From Martelella limonii (lineage in GTDB: Bacteria; Pseudomonadota; Alphaproteobacteria; Rhizobiales; Rhizobiaceae), in assembly GCF_013344475.1 (NCBI RefSeq), contig NZ_JABUOU010000014.1, forward strand, positions 1 to 50,431: DNA of 50,431 nt. Direction: 5' to 3'. The stretch's first letter is position 1. Each line of letters starts with the position of its first letter. Positions 29,163-37,175 of the stretch are shown here, piece by piece. The notes beneath the pieces were generated by a model, which was given only the letters and a program-made list of their open reading frames with translations, was not told the origin of the DNA and did not search any database. The translations under genes were made by a program, and so were the position numbers.

Positions 29163-30154
29163 TTGATAACGATCATCCGCACTACCTGCCGACACAGAGC
29201 GCCTGTCGGTGCGCACCTCATGCGAATGATCAGCTCTTTGCCCTTTCAGGCTATTGAATTGGCCCGATGCTTGCGACACCGGGCCTTGACCTGCCAGCGT
29301 CTTTCGGGGGACTCGTTGTGCCGATCCGAAAGCGAAGGCAGAATTGAATTGGCGGGCCGGGCGCTACTCCGGCGAGGCTTGGCTGGCTTCGAACCAGCAT
29401 CATACACGTCACAGCAAAACAGCTTCGAAACCTGCTTCGCCTATCGTGAACGGCTCTGCTACCACATATTGCCGTCCTGTCACGTCTGACTGCGCTTCTG
29501 CTTCAGCGCCGCCGCCAAACTGAGCGAAGCGGGAATTCCCGCTTCGGAATGAATTGGCAGCCCTGTCGGTTCAGGGAGGGTTCATCGGCTGCTACCCAAA
29601 AAGGGTCTCTGGTGCGCCAATCCGCTCTCGCGTCTGAGGTCAATCCTCAACCTGACCCGTGTTCACCTTACTGGAGCAAGAAGCTCCTCCGCCAAACTCT
29701 TTGAGGCTATCGCCTCGAAACTGCCAGGCAGTGGTAACGGGATGCCTGAACCCGTTCTATTACCCTCAGAATGAGCATCACCCTTAAATCAGCCGGTTGT
29801 GACTCCGACGCGCCGTGACCGCGCATCCACCGCTTCCAGTTTATAGCGCCTGCCCCGGTGGATCTGGCGTCGCTCTCTCGTTGCCCATTCGGGCGAAATT
29901 TGCGATGTTTAGCTTCGACTTCACCGCCAACTTAATGGCTCCATCTCAACCGAGGCTTAAGGGCTCTAACCCACGCGCTTCCTCGTTCTTATGGCGTTGC
30001 GCCGTATGCATCCGACGACTTCGAAGGTCAAATTCACCAGCCTTCGCACTGGCCCGGACATAAAGCATGAAAGCTGCCGGAAACTCTTGGGGGTGATTTG
30101 CCCTCTTGCGAACGCACTTCGGCCAATACCATTGATCGCATTTAATTCGATCCG
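29163..30154 (-). ncRNA. Candidate large structured non-coding RNA region
   Basis: About 1 kb without any ORF that looks like a protein. Many short hairpins are packed along it: CCGACA/TGTCGG (29188-29209), GCCCG/CGGGC (29262-29284), CTTTCGG/CCGAAAG (29301-29332), GCCGG/CCGGC (29356-29373) and a 22-bp perfect palindrome at 29525-29546. Others are CCCTG/CAGGG (29561-29576), GGAGC/GCTCC (29673-29687), GAGGC/GCCTC (29704-29717), GGTAACGGG/CCCGTT (29732-29755) and ATCCACCG/CGGTGGAT (29825-29861). The motif GAATTGGC occurs three times. It adjoins the tRNA, as large phage RNAs such as GOLLD and ROOL often do; identity with those is not established, and strand is a guess. Confidence 0.5.
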
Positions 30155-30736
30155 TCACCCAATGTCAACACCCCTTTCGAGATTATCATAGCCAAAGTTT
30201 CGCGCCAGTCCGTTCGCCACAAGTCGAAGCACTCCGACCAGATGAGGCATCTCGATATCCCGGAAAACCATCCACTCAATGACCTTGAAGCCGTTCGAGA
30301 ATCCGCCCTCTCTCATGACGGCCCGAACAGCCGCGTTGGCCTCGTCATACCGCTTTCGGAGAGCCTTCATTGATTGCTCCTCGTCTTCCTCGCTCATCTC
30401 AATTACAGGTCCGGCAGATGAGGAACACAGGCTGTCAGGAGCGCCGATTCTCCGCTTGTATGCCGTCGCCAATCGATGATACTCCCGCAGAGCCTCGTAC
30501 TGGCGATACATGATTTCTCCGCGCTGCTCCATCCGGCCTATGACGCTGTTTGCCTCTTGCTTTGAGGCTGCATGCTTGGAAAGGCCGAACAGCCGCATAC
30601 GAGCCTCTACAGCCACCTTGCGAGGGTCTTCCTTGGCGCGGGATAGCTGGCCGCTGTCCGTGCGCGGGCCTTCCTTGCGCGGCCTTCCCCGCTTCCGCTT
30701 CACTTCCAGCTTTGCCGCCTTGCTGTATGCTTTCAT
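30155..30736 (-). CDS. Hypothetical early protein (193 aa)
   Basis: The N-terminus is very basic (AKLEVKRKRGRPRKEGPRTD). The body is helical and charged (EANSVIGRMEQRGEIMYRQY; EEDEEQSMKALRKRYDEANA), and the end is more hydrophobic (HLVGVLRLVANGLARNFGYD). I recognise it only as a conserved uncharacterised protein of rhizobial prophages. It is the last gene of the early-left operon, downstream of the methyltransferase, and may bind DNA through its arginine-rich start. Confidence 0.7.
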   Translation of the reverse strand: MKAYSKAAKLEVKRKRGRPRKEGPRTDSGQLSRAKEDPRKVAVEARMRLFGLSKHAASKQEANSVIGRMEQRGEIMYRQYEALREYHRLATAYKRRIGAPDSLCSSSAGPVIEMSEEDEEQSMKALRKRYDEANAAVRAVMREGGFSNGFKVIEWMVFRDIEMPHLVGVLRLVANGLARNFGYDNLERGVDIG

Positions 30737-30754
30737 GCCGCCGTCCTTTGCCGT

Positions 30755-31624
30755 CTATTCCGCCTTGAGTGTTGCCGTCATACTCTGGACCGCCTCTATT
30801 CTGGAACCAATCCATCGCATCATCCTGACTTCCATGCTGTTTCCCAACGCCTTCCAGCGTGGCCCGTCAGGGCAGTCTTGTGATGGCTTTCCTCGCCAAC
30901 GTATCGCTGTGTAGTGGTCTGGGAACCCCATAGCTCTCTCCCATTCAAGCGGCGTACTCAAACGAGCGCCGTACTCATCCAATATGCATGGCGTTCTGTC
31001 ATCGAGAGCCATTCCCCCTCTTGCAGTGAGAACAGGGGCGGTCGACGCGACCTTTTCGCTATTCCTTGTAGTGCCTTCTGGCTCAAGTAGTACCGCTGCG
31101 GCACGTCTCCAGTCGCTACGATTTCCGACCACGACAAGGCGTTTCCTCGGCTGGTCGGACAGTCCAAAGCAGCGCCCGTCAATAACGCGCCAGGAACAAA
31201 AATACCCTGCGTCCCCAAGCTCGGAGAGGAACCGCAGAAACCCACCGGAATGCCGTGCCGATAGGGTATTGGGGACATTTTCCCAAACAACCCACTCAGG
31301 CTCATATCTACCGGCAATTCCGGCAAAGTCGAAGGCAAGTCCAGAACGCGCGCCATCCATTCCGTCACCGGCTCGCTTGGCTCCGGCAGCATATCCGATG
31401 CTGTTGTCCTGACACGGGGTTCCTCCAACGAGAACATCGATAACATGATCTGGCCACTCCTCGTATTCTGTCATGTCGCCAAGGTTTGGCGTTTCCGGGT
31501 AGTGATGTCGAAGGACGGCGCTTGGGAACGGATCAATCTCGGAGAAAAATTCTGGCCTCCAGCCGATTGAGCCCCACGCCACACTCGCCGCCTCTATTCC
31601 GCTGCATACGCTTCCGTAGATCAT
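30755..31624 (-). CDS. DNA (cytosine-5) methyltransferase
   Basis: A 289-aa protein. Motif I SVCSGIEAASVAW, motif IV GGTPCQD with the catalytic Cys, motif VI WENVPN, motif VIII QPRKRLVVVG, and a C-terminal GNSMEVRMM-like motif X. It is short for the class, with a small target-recognition region. No restriction partner is visible, so it probably protects phage DNA or resets expression. Start overlaps the upstream gene by 4 nt. Confidence 0.92.
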   Translation of the reverse strand: MIYGSVCSGIEAASVAWGSIGWRPEFFSEIDPFPSAVLRHHYPETPNLGDMTEYEEWPDHVIDVLVGGTPCQDNSIGYAAGAKRAGDGMDGARSGLAFDFAGIAGRYEPEWVVWENVPNTLSARHSGGFLRFLSELGDAGYFCSWRVIDGRCFGLSDQPRKRLVVVGNRSDWRRAAAVLLEPEGTTRNSEKVASTAPVLTARGGMALDDRTPCILDEYGARLSTPLEWERAMGFPDHYTAIRWRGKPSQDCPDGPRWKALGNSMEVRMMRWIGSRIEAVQSMTATLKAE

Positions 31625-32151
31625 CCCGCCACCTGTGGCACGTATTCGCCGCGATCAATCAGACCGGCGATAAACAAACTCAAGTCAGCACCAACGCGAT
31701 CCGCCTCCGCCTGAAGCCCGCCACACTTGATCAGGTCTCTGATCTTCCGGTATCCGTGGAGCACTGTCGTATGGTCCTTGTTCATCATCCGCCCGATCTC
31801 GGGAAACGATTTACCGTAGAACTCCTTAAGCTCGAAAAACGCGATCTGGCGCACGAGGGTCATTGCCTTGAAGCGCCTGTTGCCGACCAAATCGGCATAT
31901 TCGAAACCCGACTGAATAGCCCGCGCATATATCGTCAGCTTTGCGCGTGAACCGAAGTACTTGCGCCACTCTACCATGTGCCAGTCTTGCTGCACATTTG
32001 ACGGCTTGCGAGCCTCGACCGCCACAGGTTTTTCCACAACCTGTTCAATCATTGCGGGTTTCACAACACGCGGATTCCATATCCGTGCTTTCCGCTCGAT
32101 CGTGTTGCGTCTGTTCGTCGCGAGATAGTCGATTGCTTCTGCTGCGTTCAT
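31621..32151 (-). CDS. DnaA domain-IV-like protein
   Basis: A 176-aa protein, start at 32151 (GGAAAAG upstream). The C-terminal half contains FPEIGRMMNKDHTTVLHGYR, the DnaA box-recognition signature (helix-turn-helix plus DHTTV..a..k). There is no AAA+ ATPase domain; the first 80 residues are unrelated and basic. It could bind DnaA boxes to recruit, block or imitate host DnaA. It lies with Toprim, helicase and ParB-like genes, which supports a replication role. Confidence 0.82.
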   Translation of the reverse strand: MNAAEAIDYLATNRRNTIERKARIWNPRVVKPAMIEQVVEKPVAVEARKPSNVQQDWHMVEWRKYFGSRAKLTIYARAIQSGFEYADLVGNRRFKAMTLVRQIAFFELKEFYGKSFPEIGRMMNKDHTTVLHGYRKIRDLIKCGGLQAEADRVGADLSLFIAGLIDRGEYVPQVAG

Positions 32152-32306
32152 GACTTTTCCTTTCCGCTGAGCGCATCGCGCCGAATTAGAGCGACCTTCC
32201 ATCCTTTTGGCGGCGGCCACGGAACGCCCCAACTCGCGAGCGTCTCTTTGCTCCAACCGCCGCTCTTCGTTTTTGCAGCCTCAATCATCTTTTCTGTATC
32301 GTTCAT
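32148..32306 (-). CDS. Small conserved early protein (52 aa)
   Basis: Starts MNDTEKMIEAAKTKSGGWSK and continues with a tryptophan/proline core (LASWGVPWPPPKGWK) typical of a recurring short phage protein type. Its stop overlaps the next start (ATGA). Function unknown; possibly a small DNA-binding adaptor. It follows a 480-bp gap without genes. Confidence 0.65.
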   Translation of the reverse strand: MNDTEKMIEAAKTKSGGWSKETLASWGVPWPPPKGWKVALIRRDALSGKEKS

Positions 32307-32786
32307 CTGTCTCTCTCATTGTTTGGCATAGGATGCTCGGGCTCTGTTGGGCACACTTCGCCCGTCGTCGGGACGAAGTGCTGCTTGGCATGAGGACCTC
32401 ATGGGACTGCCGTCGCAAACCATCGGAAAGGATGCGCCATTATCGCGCTGGATTGGGGTCAGGCTGTCAATCCATGTCCTTCGCTTCGCTCCCTTTCGGG
32501 ACCTGGCGGCACCTTCCACACGATCCGATGGCGACGTGTGGTGGCCGCACATCAATCGTGTGCGTCCTGTGCGGGTAATGGGCTTGTCGCGTCCCCTGCC
32601 GGGGTTTCCGGTCCCGTCATGTTCCGGGATGCGGGCCACTGCCTGTGGCGTATCAGAGCGACTATGTTGACCGTTTAGGGCCGTATCAGTTCGTTACCAC
32701 CCGAACCTTTCACCCCGAACATCCGCAACATCCATTGCGGAAATCGACCCCACCAAGCGAGTGCCCTTCGCAAAGGCGGGCAACCC
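32307..32786. other. 480-bp gene-free region with many hairpins
   Basis: No convincing ORF on either strand. Hairpins include TGAGGACCTCA (about 32390-32402), TCCCG/CGGGA (about 32613-32630), CGCAA/TTGCG (about 32726-32741) and CCTT-CGCA-AAGG (about 32765-32776). It interrupts an otherwise tightly packed early operon between the Toprim gene and the 52-aa gene. Candidates are a replication origin or a second structured RNA; no DnaA-box cluster or iteron was seen. Confidence 0.45.
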
Positions 32787-32814
32787 AAAACTAAGGAGGC
32801 GCTAGCCCCCTTAG
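32787..32814 (-). terminator. Terminator at the 3' end of the Toprim gene
   Basis: On the minus strand, CTAAGGGGG-CTAGCG-CCTCCTTAG followed by TTTT. The stem has one mismatch and overlaps the last codons and stop of the Toprim gene. It would separate the replication genes from the downstream methyltransferase block. Confidence 0.7.
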
Positions 32815-33705
32815 CTTCAGCGCGACAGCCCGAACGCCTTCGCTCAGGTACATGTCGTCAAAGTCTCCGCGCTCCGGCGGCATCACCCAACGGCACCCGC
32901 TCTTGCGTGACCAGTACTCGCCAGTGCCGAGACCGCCGAAGGCCTCGACAGGCTTATCGTTGTCGGTCGCAATGACAGCGCCACGGATGGAGCCGGCAAC
33001 CTTTGCCGCATTGGAAGCAGAGAACGCGGATAGAACCGTCGCAGAGCGCCCGAGGAGGCTCAGAGCGGCCCTTACGGCCAATGCGGTAGCAATCCCCTCG
33101 CACACCCACGTTTCGCGTCCTGTGGCTATCCTGTGGAATGCGCCGTCCATCTTTCCGTGAAGCGCGTTCTTCTTGTCGCCGTCGATTGTGATTGCCTGGA
33201 ACGTCGTCACGATCTTGCCGACGCGGCCCGGAACGATCAGCAAAGGGGCATCGCTCTTTGGCAGATATTTCAGCATCGCCCGGCCTACGTCAGTGTCAGG
33301 GATGACCCCGGCCACGTCATGCAACACAAGCCCAAGCTCATTCGGAAAGCCCTTGCGCTCAAGATATGGATGCGTTTCGGCCTCGCATGAGCGAACAACC
33401 TTGAGGCAGATTTCCTCTACTTCTCGCTGTCGCTCGGCGGCGCGGCGCTCGGCCTCGTAGTCGCGCTGTCTCGGCGGCGGGGCGACATACTCACCAGCAC
33501 CCCTGATGCTGAAATACTGCTCCTGCATCGTCTGCCAGTTCTTCGCGATCCCGGCGACACCATCGCCAAAGATCAGAACCGAAGCGTCCTGCTTGCCGTT
33601 CTTCGCAAGCGTGTCTGTTCGGTTCCATTGCCCATACCGCAGAGATTTCGGGGGCTTGATGCCGATCGACCGGCATGCATCATTCATGGCGTCCTGAATG
33701 TTCAT
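32791..33705 (-). CDS. Toprim-domain protein (primase-like)
   Basis: A 304-aa protein. After a linker rich in Arg/Glu (about 75-95), a degenerate zinc-binding/primase-like region leads to the Toprim core: WVCEGIATALAV (conserved Glu) and RGAVIATDNDKP (Asp-x-Asp). No helicase motif is present; the separate SF2 helicase is encoded next. It probably primes phage DNA synthesis. Start overlaps the helicase stop by 4 nt. Confidence 0.85.
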   Translation of the reverse strand: MNIQDAMNDACRSIGIKPPKSLRYGQWNRTDTLAKNGKQDASVLIFGDGVAGIAKNWQTMQEQYFSIRGAGEYVAPPPRQRDYEAERRAAERQREVEEICLKVVRSCEAETHPYLERKGFPNELGLVLHDVAGVIPDTDVGRAMLKYLPKSDAPLLIVPGRVGKIVTTFQAITIDGDKKNALHGKMDGAFHRIATGRETWVCEGIATALAVRAALSLLGRSATVLSAFSASNAAKVAGSIRGAVIATDNDKPVEAFGGLGTGEYWSRKSGCRWVMPPERGDFDDMYLSEGVRAVALKLRGLAPP

Positions 33706-35270
33706 GCTGCTCTCCGACTATTCTTGCGGAAACGCTTCACTTCCCGTTCAGCCAAGGAATATGCGCCCGCATCCGGCAGGGTCGCCTTCATGTCGAACCA
33801 GCCAAAGGGCGGCTTCTCGGTTGGAAAGATACCCTTCCATATCGCATATGCCTGCTTGCGCGACTTTTCGCAGTCACCGTCACGGCAATGCTCGATCGCA
33901 TAGCAAAGGGCTGCGTTATAAACCGCCTTCGGGTCCTTTAGGCACGCGGCGCGCAGTCCGGGCCGCGCTTCCATTGCCAAGGCTTGCGCGTTGAACTCAT
34001 AGAGCTCCCCGTCGACCGCATGAATGCCAGATCGCGCTGGCTTCTCCCAGCCGCAGCATGTGCAAACGAGACCGCGCAATGCGCCGCTGCACTCCGGGCA
34101 AACCACCTTTTCACGTGTTTGCTCGCTGCGCTCCCTCGGCTTCTTGTCATGCTTCTCAGCTTTCGAAAGCTCACCGACTCCATTTTCCCAGACGTCATAG
34201 AGATCGAGGGCGAACCGCTCAAAATTGCCGGAATGGCAGATCCACAAAGCAAGGTCTTTGTCCGGGTGCGTCCGCATAAGGCGGCCGACTTCCTGCATGT
34301 GGCTGGAGAGGCTTTTGCGGTAAGGCTTGCAGGAAATCCCGATACGGCAATCGGCTACATCGAAACCCTTTGTGAGCACCCCGCACGAGACCAGGCCATG
34401 TATTATGCTGTCGGGACGTCGGAACTCCCCGATCTTGGCCGCGCGCTCATCGTCCGAGCGGTCCATGTAGCTGATTTGCTGAAAATTGTAGCCAGCCGCC
34501 GCGAAGGCCGCGCAAAGCTCACGCCCGTGCTCGACCGTGGGCGAAAACACTATAGTCTTGGCCGGACCACCAAAGAACTCGTGGGTTTTCGATATCCATT
34601 CCTTGACGACATCGCCAACAATCCGAATGCCTGCGGATGCCGCGCTTTCGTCCGAGAACTCGCCAAAGCTGTTGCGGCCATATTCCGAATCCTCCGGGCT
34701 TTTGGCGACAAAAACTTTCGGCTCGATCAGATAACCCTCATTGATAAGCTGTCGCGCCGTCACGGTATCGACAATGCCGTCCCAATGATCGGCCATCCCG
34801 GCGGAAAATGGCGTTGCGGTCAGCCCAACGCAAACCGCATCCGGGTTTTCCTCCATGAACTTCAATGTCGATTTGTGTTGCGCGTGCGCCTCATCGACAA
34901 CAATAAGCTTGGGCGGACGGGGGAGCATCCGGCGCGCAAGGGTCTGCGCCGAACACACCTGAATGTTCTCGAACGGCGACCAGCGATCATTGATGCCCTG
35001 CACAATCCCGTGACCGATCCCGTACCGGTCGAAGACATCGCTCGTCTGGTTTACCAGCGTGATCCGGTCAACGATGAATGCCGAATAGCTGCCCTTGTTG
35101 TCTGCTTCCTTGAGAAGCTTCGACGCGCAAACCGTCTTCCCGAACGCCGTTGCCCCGCAAAGGATAACGCGGCGCTTGCCTTCCCTGATTTTATCGCGAA
35201 GGGCATCAATCGCAGCCGACTGATAGGGGCGCAAGACAATCTCTTGTGATTCAGGTTGAAAAAGGTTCAT
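33702..35270 (-). CDS. SF2 DEAD/DEAH-box helicase
   Basis: A 522-aa protein. Motif Q region LRPYQSAAIDAL, Walker A variant CGATAFGKTV, motif II VVDEAHAQH (DEAH), motif III GLTATPF, motif IV/V VSCGVLTKGFDV and motif VI HMQEVGRLMR. After residue 390 a zinc-ribbon-like element (CPECSGALRGLVCTCCGW) and a unique C-terminus follow. It probably unwinds DNA at the phage origin. It overlaps both neighbours by 4 nt in the replication block. Confidence 0.92.
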   Translation of the reverse strand: MNLFQPESQEIVLRPYQSAAIDALRDKIREGKRRVILCGATAFGKTVCASKLLKEADNKGSYSAFIVDRITLVNQTSDVFDRYGIGHGIVQGINDRWSPFENIQVCSAQTLARRMLPRPPKLIVVDEAHAQHKSTLKFMEENPDAVCVGLTATPFSAGMADHWDGIVDTVTARQLINEGYLIEPKVFVAKSPEDSEYGRNSFGEFSDESAASAGIRIVGDVVKEWISKTHEFFGGPAKTIVFSPTVEHGRELCAAFAAAGYNFQQISYMDRSDDERAAKIGEFRRPDSIIHGLVSCGVLTKGFDVADCRIGISCKPYRKSLSSHMQEVGRLMRTHPDKDLALWICHSGNFERFALDLYDVWENGVGELSKAEKHDKKPRERSEQTREKVVCPECSGALRGLVCTCCGWEKPARSGIHAVDGELYEFNAQALAMEARPGLRAACLKDPKAVYNAALCYAIEHCRDGDCEKSRKQAYAIWKGIFPTEKPPFGWFDMKATLPDAGAYSLAEREVKRFRKNSRRAA

Positions 35271-36241
35271 GACGCTTGCTCCTTCTTCATCTTATTCAGC
35301 TGCCAAGTCGCCTTTCGAGCATCCTCAAGTGCATTCTGCTTCTCGAACTTCATCCCCTGAAGCTGTTTCGTCAGCCGCGAGATAACAGCGCCCTGATTGC
35401 TCGATGACAGATCGCGGTTTGCGCATTTCAATTCCTCATTTTCGCGCTTCAGCTTTGCAATCGCGGCGCGGTACTCTGCATTCTCCTCACGCAGCCCGAT
35501 CACCTCATCCTCAAGTCCCTCGCGCGTCAGCCCGCGAAGCTCTTTGCGCTCGTCCGCATAAGGATCGTCAGGGGGCGTATCGGCGACTGCTGCGGTCTTC
35601 GGCTTCTCTGGCGCCTCAAGGTCCGCCTTCACCTTCGCGGCTTGCTCCTCGGCTGGAACCTTCTTGAGCGCGTCCAGGTATGAGCCTTTGTCCAGCTTCG
35701 TCCCGCGAACCGCCTCGATCGCTTCCGGCGCGATCTTCTCGCCGCGCTCTGCGTTACGCTGAACAACGCGTTCTGACTGGCCTGTTCTCGCGGCAGTGTC
35801 GGCGGTGAAGCGGTCGGCTTTGGCAGAGTCGCCAAGTTGGCGACTCTGGTCATGCCCTCCGCCAATTGCACCGTGGGCCGTCTCTGGATGCAGCGCCTCG
35901 TAAGCCGCCTTGCGCTTTGCCGTGAATGTCGCCCGCTCTGCCGGCGTGAGCGTTGGCGCGCAAAGGTTCTCGTCGCACTCAGCAATGATGCGGCGCTGAT
36001 CATCAAGATCGACCACGAAGGCCGCTATCTGCTCCATACCAAGCGAGCGGCAAGCCTCAAGACGATGCAGTCCGGCAATGAGCTTGTAGCTGTAGCTTTC
36101 AGGCGCGACCGTGATAGGGTTCAAAAGCCCAACTTCACGAATGCTCTCAGCAAGCGCGGACACCTGCCGCGCGTCCGACTCGCGGATACGATCGGATGCA
36201 CTGACGCCGTGAATAGGAATGTTCTGAAATGTGCCGTCCAT
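35267..36241 (-). CDS. ParB-like nuclease-domain protein
   Basis: A 324-aa protein. Residues 5-90 are the ParB N-terminal fold: RQVSALAESIREVGLLNPIT and YKLIAGLHRLEACRSLG (the G.hRl.A motif). A middle HTH-like segment (RTGQSERVVQRNAERGEKIA) follows. The C-terminal 90 residues are a long coiled coil (EDEVIGLREENAEYRAAIAK). There is no ParA partner, so it is likely a regulator or replication accessory that binds DNA rather than a partition protein. Confidence 0.85.
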   Translation of the reverse strand: MDGTFQNIPIHGVSASDRIRESDARQVSALAESIREVGLLNPITVAPESYSYKLIAGLHRLEACRSLGMEQIAAFVVDLDDQRRIIAECDENLCAPTLTPAERATFTAKRKAAYEALHPETAHGAIGGGHDQSRQLGDSAKADRFTADTAARTGQSERVVQRNAERGEKIAPEAIEAVRGTKLDKGSYLDALKKVPAEEQAAKVKADLEAPEKPKTAAVADTPPDDPYADERKELRGLTREGLEDEVIGLREENAEYRAAIAKLKRENEELKCANRDLSSSNQGAVISRLTKQLQGMKFEKQNALEDARKATWQLNKMKKEQAS

Positions 36242-36262
36242 CGGTTGCCGTCCTTTGTGCCT

Positions 36263-36352
36263 TCAGTCTGCCGTCTGCTTCTGTCTCAGCTTCTCGATCA
36301 GTTCCGCCGCGAACTCACCTGCGCTTTTCCATTCGTCGTCTTCGTCGCTCAT
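36263..36352 (-). CDS. Small acidic early protein (29 aa)
   Basis: MSDEDDEWKSAGEFAAELIE and a basic end. The start overlaps the stop of a 15-codon ORF upstream (ATGA) and it ends 21 bp before the ParB-like start. Coupling is the only support. Function unknown. Confidence 0.45.
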   Translation of the reverse strand: MSDEDDEWKSAGEFAAELIEKLRQKQTAD

Positions 36353-36396
36353 TCCACCACCTCAATCTCTACCGTGCATTCCGGACCTTCAGTCAT
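36349..36396 (-). CDS. 15-residue coupled micro-ORF
   Basis: MTEGPECTVEIEVVE. It has a near-perfect AGGAG ribosome site 8 nt upstream, overlaps the stop of the DUF1064-like gene, and its own stop overlaps the next ATG. It may exist only to carry ribosomes to the 29-aa gene, or it may be a genuine micropeptide. Confidence 0.4.
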   Translation of the reverse strand: MTEGPECTVEIEVVE

Positions 36397-36764
36397 GCGC
36401 TGATCTCCTGAATTTCGATCCCGTGAACAGCCCGCATGAGCTTTTTCTTGATCTCGTAATCTTTGGTTCGTACGCCCTTCACGTCTTCAACGACCGTTCT
36501 CTTTTCCCGGCAATCGAAATAAACGAAATCGGCCTTGTAGGCGCACACATGTTCGCCGTTTACGTCCAGCCTGTAGCTTACCTGGCGCTGTAGCTCGACA
36601 ATCTCTCCGGCCTTCTGAAGCGTCTTGAGATCGTTATAACGATTGCCCTCTGCCGTGCTGTCGAAGCGGATGCCGTCAATCACCACCGGCTTGTTGCGGT
36701 ACTTGTTCTGCTTGGCAGGCTTCAGGTGTTCGCGGGCTTCCGCTGCTGTCATTCGTTCGGTCAT
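36393..36764 (-). CDS. DUF1064 nuclease-like protein
   Basis: A 123-aa protein. NKYRNKPVVIDGIRFDSTAE (the conserved Glu in FDSTAEG) plus YKADFVYFDCREKRTVVEDV then KG contain the D...ExK pattern of restriction-endonuclease-like folds. DUF1064 proteins are thought to be phage Holliday-junction-resolvase-like or recombination nucleases. Start at 36764 has GGAGG 8 nt upstream. It lies with the replication genes. Confidence 0.85.
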   Translation of the reverse strand: MTERMTAAEAREHLKPAKQNKYRNKPVVIDGIRFDSTAEGNRYNDLKTLQKAGEIVELQRQVSYRLDVNGEHVCAYKADFVYFDCREKRTVVEDVKGVRTKDYEIKKKLMRAVHGIEIQEISA

Positions 36765-36788
36765 TTCCCGCGCCTCCATCTTGCCCAC

Positions 36789-37175
36789 CTAAGCCTGATC
36801 CTCTCCCAAAACCTGCGCACCAGACTTTTCGTCAGTCTTTTCATTGCTTAGCTCCCGGCGCTCCGCAGCCATGCGGTCCGCTTCTCGTTCGTTTGCTTCA
36901 CATGCCTTGATGTACGTTTCCCGGAGTGCCTTATAAACGCTTCCGGCAACGTCTCTCATCTCACCGGCCTTGTATGTCAGCCGGTAAATATAGCTCTCCG
37001 AAACGCCCGTGCGCTTCGCCAGTCGGTAGCGAGCCAGGTATTCCTTATCGCCCCGACCTCGGTACTCGTTCTTCAACAGAAAGTCGGTCCACTTGACCGC
37101 TTCATCTAACGCCGTGTCACTCATGTCTTCCTCGGAAAAAACCTTTCCGTAATCGGAAACTTTATTGTCGGACAT
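36789..37175 (-). CDS. HTH-containing early regulator-like protein
   Basis: A 128-aa protein, start at 37175 with GAGG. A middle HTH (RLAKRTGVSESYIYRLTYKA) sits between an acidic N-terminus (YGKVFSEEDMSDTALDEAVK) and a helical charged C-terminus (EANEREADRMAAERRELSNE). It is likely a DNA-binding accessory in replication or early control. No known family recognised. Confidence 0.65.
   Translation of the reverse strand: MSDNKVSDYGKVFSEEDMSDTALDEAVKWTDFLLKNEYRGRGDKEYLARYRLAKRTGVSESYIYRLTYKAGEMRDVAGSVYKALRETYIKACEANEREADRMAAERRELSNEKTDEKSGAQVLGEDQA

Noticed and set aside
29375-29450. Second tRNA suggested by the T-arm-like GCTGG-TTCGAAG-CCAGC (minus)
   Set aside because: No matching acceptor stem, anticodon stem or D arm could be built at the right distances; left as part of the hairpin-rich region.
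29088-29489. Plus-strand ORF of 133 aa starting in the tRNA
   Set aside because: Reads through the tRNA gene on the opposite strand; such ORFs are a known artefact.
28811-30154. CRISPR array
   Set aside because: Repeats are short, few and irregular; no spacer-repeat periodicity anywhere in the window.
33984-35249. Plus-strand ORF of 421 aa
   Set aside because: Antisense to the SF2 helicase gene with all its motifs.
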